Shown in pieces: positions 5,587 to 5,778 of a DNA stretch of 5,778 nt. Where the stretch lies: contig JAOZNB010000080.1 of the NCBI GenBank assembly GCA_029933995.1, positions 1 through 5,778 on the forward strand, written 5' to 3'. The position numbers were made by a program, and so were the translations under genes. The notes under the pieces were generated by a model. That model was not told the DNA's origin. It was given only the letters and a program-made list of their open reading frames with translations, and did not search any database. Source of the DNA: Candidatus Moraniibacteriota bacterium (lineage in GTDB: Bacteria; Patescibacteriota; Minisyncoccia; Moranbacterales; GCA-2747515). The first letter of the stretch is position 1, and each line of letters starts with the position of its first letter.

Positions 5587-5778
5587 TTATCTAAACCTAA
5601 CACCCAGAACAAGAGCTGGAATAAAAAGCATTATTCCAATCATAAGTGTCATCTTTAGTAGGAAGATAAAATATTCTGGTGCATTGTGAGCTGTTGTTGC
5701 GAAGAATCCTTTTACTCCTGTACTTGCTATTTGATTATCTGTGTTTACATTTATTTGTACTGAGGATGTGAAGTTTGT
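5587..5778 (-). CDS. C-terminal end of an unidentified membrane-anchored protein (partial)
   Basis: An open frame enters from the right edge and runs for 63 codons to a TAA stop, so only the C-terminus is present. The visible part begins with a polar, Thr/Asn/Ser-rich stretch (start TNFTSSVQIN) that looks extracellular. It continues through a short Gly-Phe-Phe segment and ends in a hydrophobic helix of about 20 residues (around residues 43-60, with the core LMIGIMLFIPALVLG), followed directly by the basic tail VRFR. A C-terminal helix with a short basic tail is the usual form of a membrane anchor whose bulk lies outside the cytoplasm. Its stop lies 52 bases before the next gene, which also encodes an exported protein, so it may belong to the same envelope locus. 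The family cannot be named from this fragment. That it is coding is likely because of the clean open frame, the membrane-helix composition and the conserved orientation. Confidence 0.7.
   Translation of the reverse strand, partial: TNFTSSVQINVNTDNQIASTGVKGFFATTAHNAPEYFIFLLKMTLMIGIMLFIPALVLGVRFR

Overview
This AT-rich bacterial window has all its genes on the minus strand, so transcription runs from high to low coordinates. In that order it holds: the 3' end of a membrane-anchored protein cut by the right edge; a two-gene unit for a secreted beta-sandwich protein (420 aa) and a large cysteine-rich, membrane-anchored extracellular protein (623 aa); a rho-independent terminator; a pyrE-pyrF pair for the last two steps of de novo UMP synthesis; a second hairpin terminator; about 260 bases with no gene; and a strong promoter firing off the left edge.

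The organism is bacterial. Purine-rich Shine-Dalgarno sequences precede three of the four complete genes, and there are sigma70-type promoters (TTGACA/TATAGT with a TG extension) and U-tract hairpin terminators. TAA, TAG and TGA are all used as stops, so nothing suggests a recoded TGA. The mix of low GC, a long class-2 type OMP decarboxylase, an OPRT ending in a CPxC motif, and envelope proteins with Ig/PKD-like folds and W-x-C cysteine modules resembles Patescibacteria (CPR) genomes. That placement is an inference from style, not proof.

The surface genes (5534 down to 2404) overlap in a TTGA stop/start junction, so the proteins are probably translationally coupled and made together. The first has a signal peptide and about three Ig-like domains but no anchor. 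The second begins with one or two hydrophobic helices followed by about 570 extracellular residues containing 36 cysteines. They may form a cell-surface complex; no known family name can be assigned to either.

The pyrimidine genes are 31 bases apart, each with its own good Shine-Dalgarno. PyrE converts orotate and PRPP to OMP, and PyrF decarboxylates OMP to UMP. Two features are unusual: a roughly 55-residue Cys/His-rich N-terminal extension on PyrE with a second Shine-Dalgarno and ATG at its end, and the apparent absence in PyrF of the arginine that normally grips the substrate phosphate. No CRISPR array, insertion sequence, tRNA or rRNA gene was seen, and I see no clear novel multi-gene system. 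The surface pair is the least explained part.
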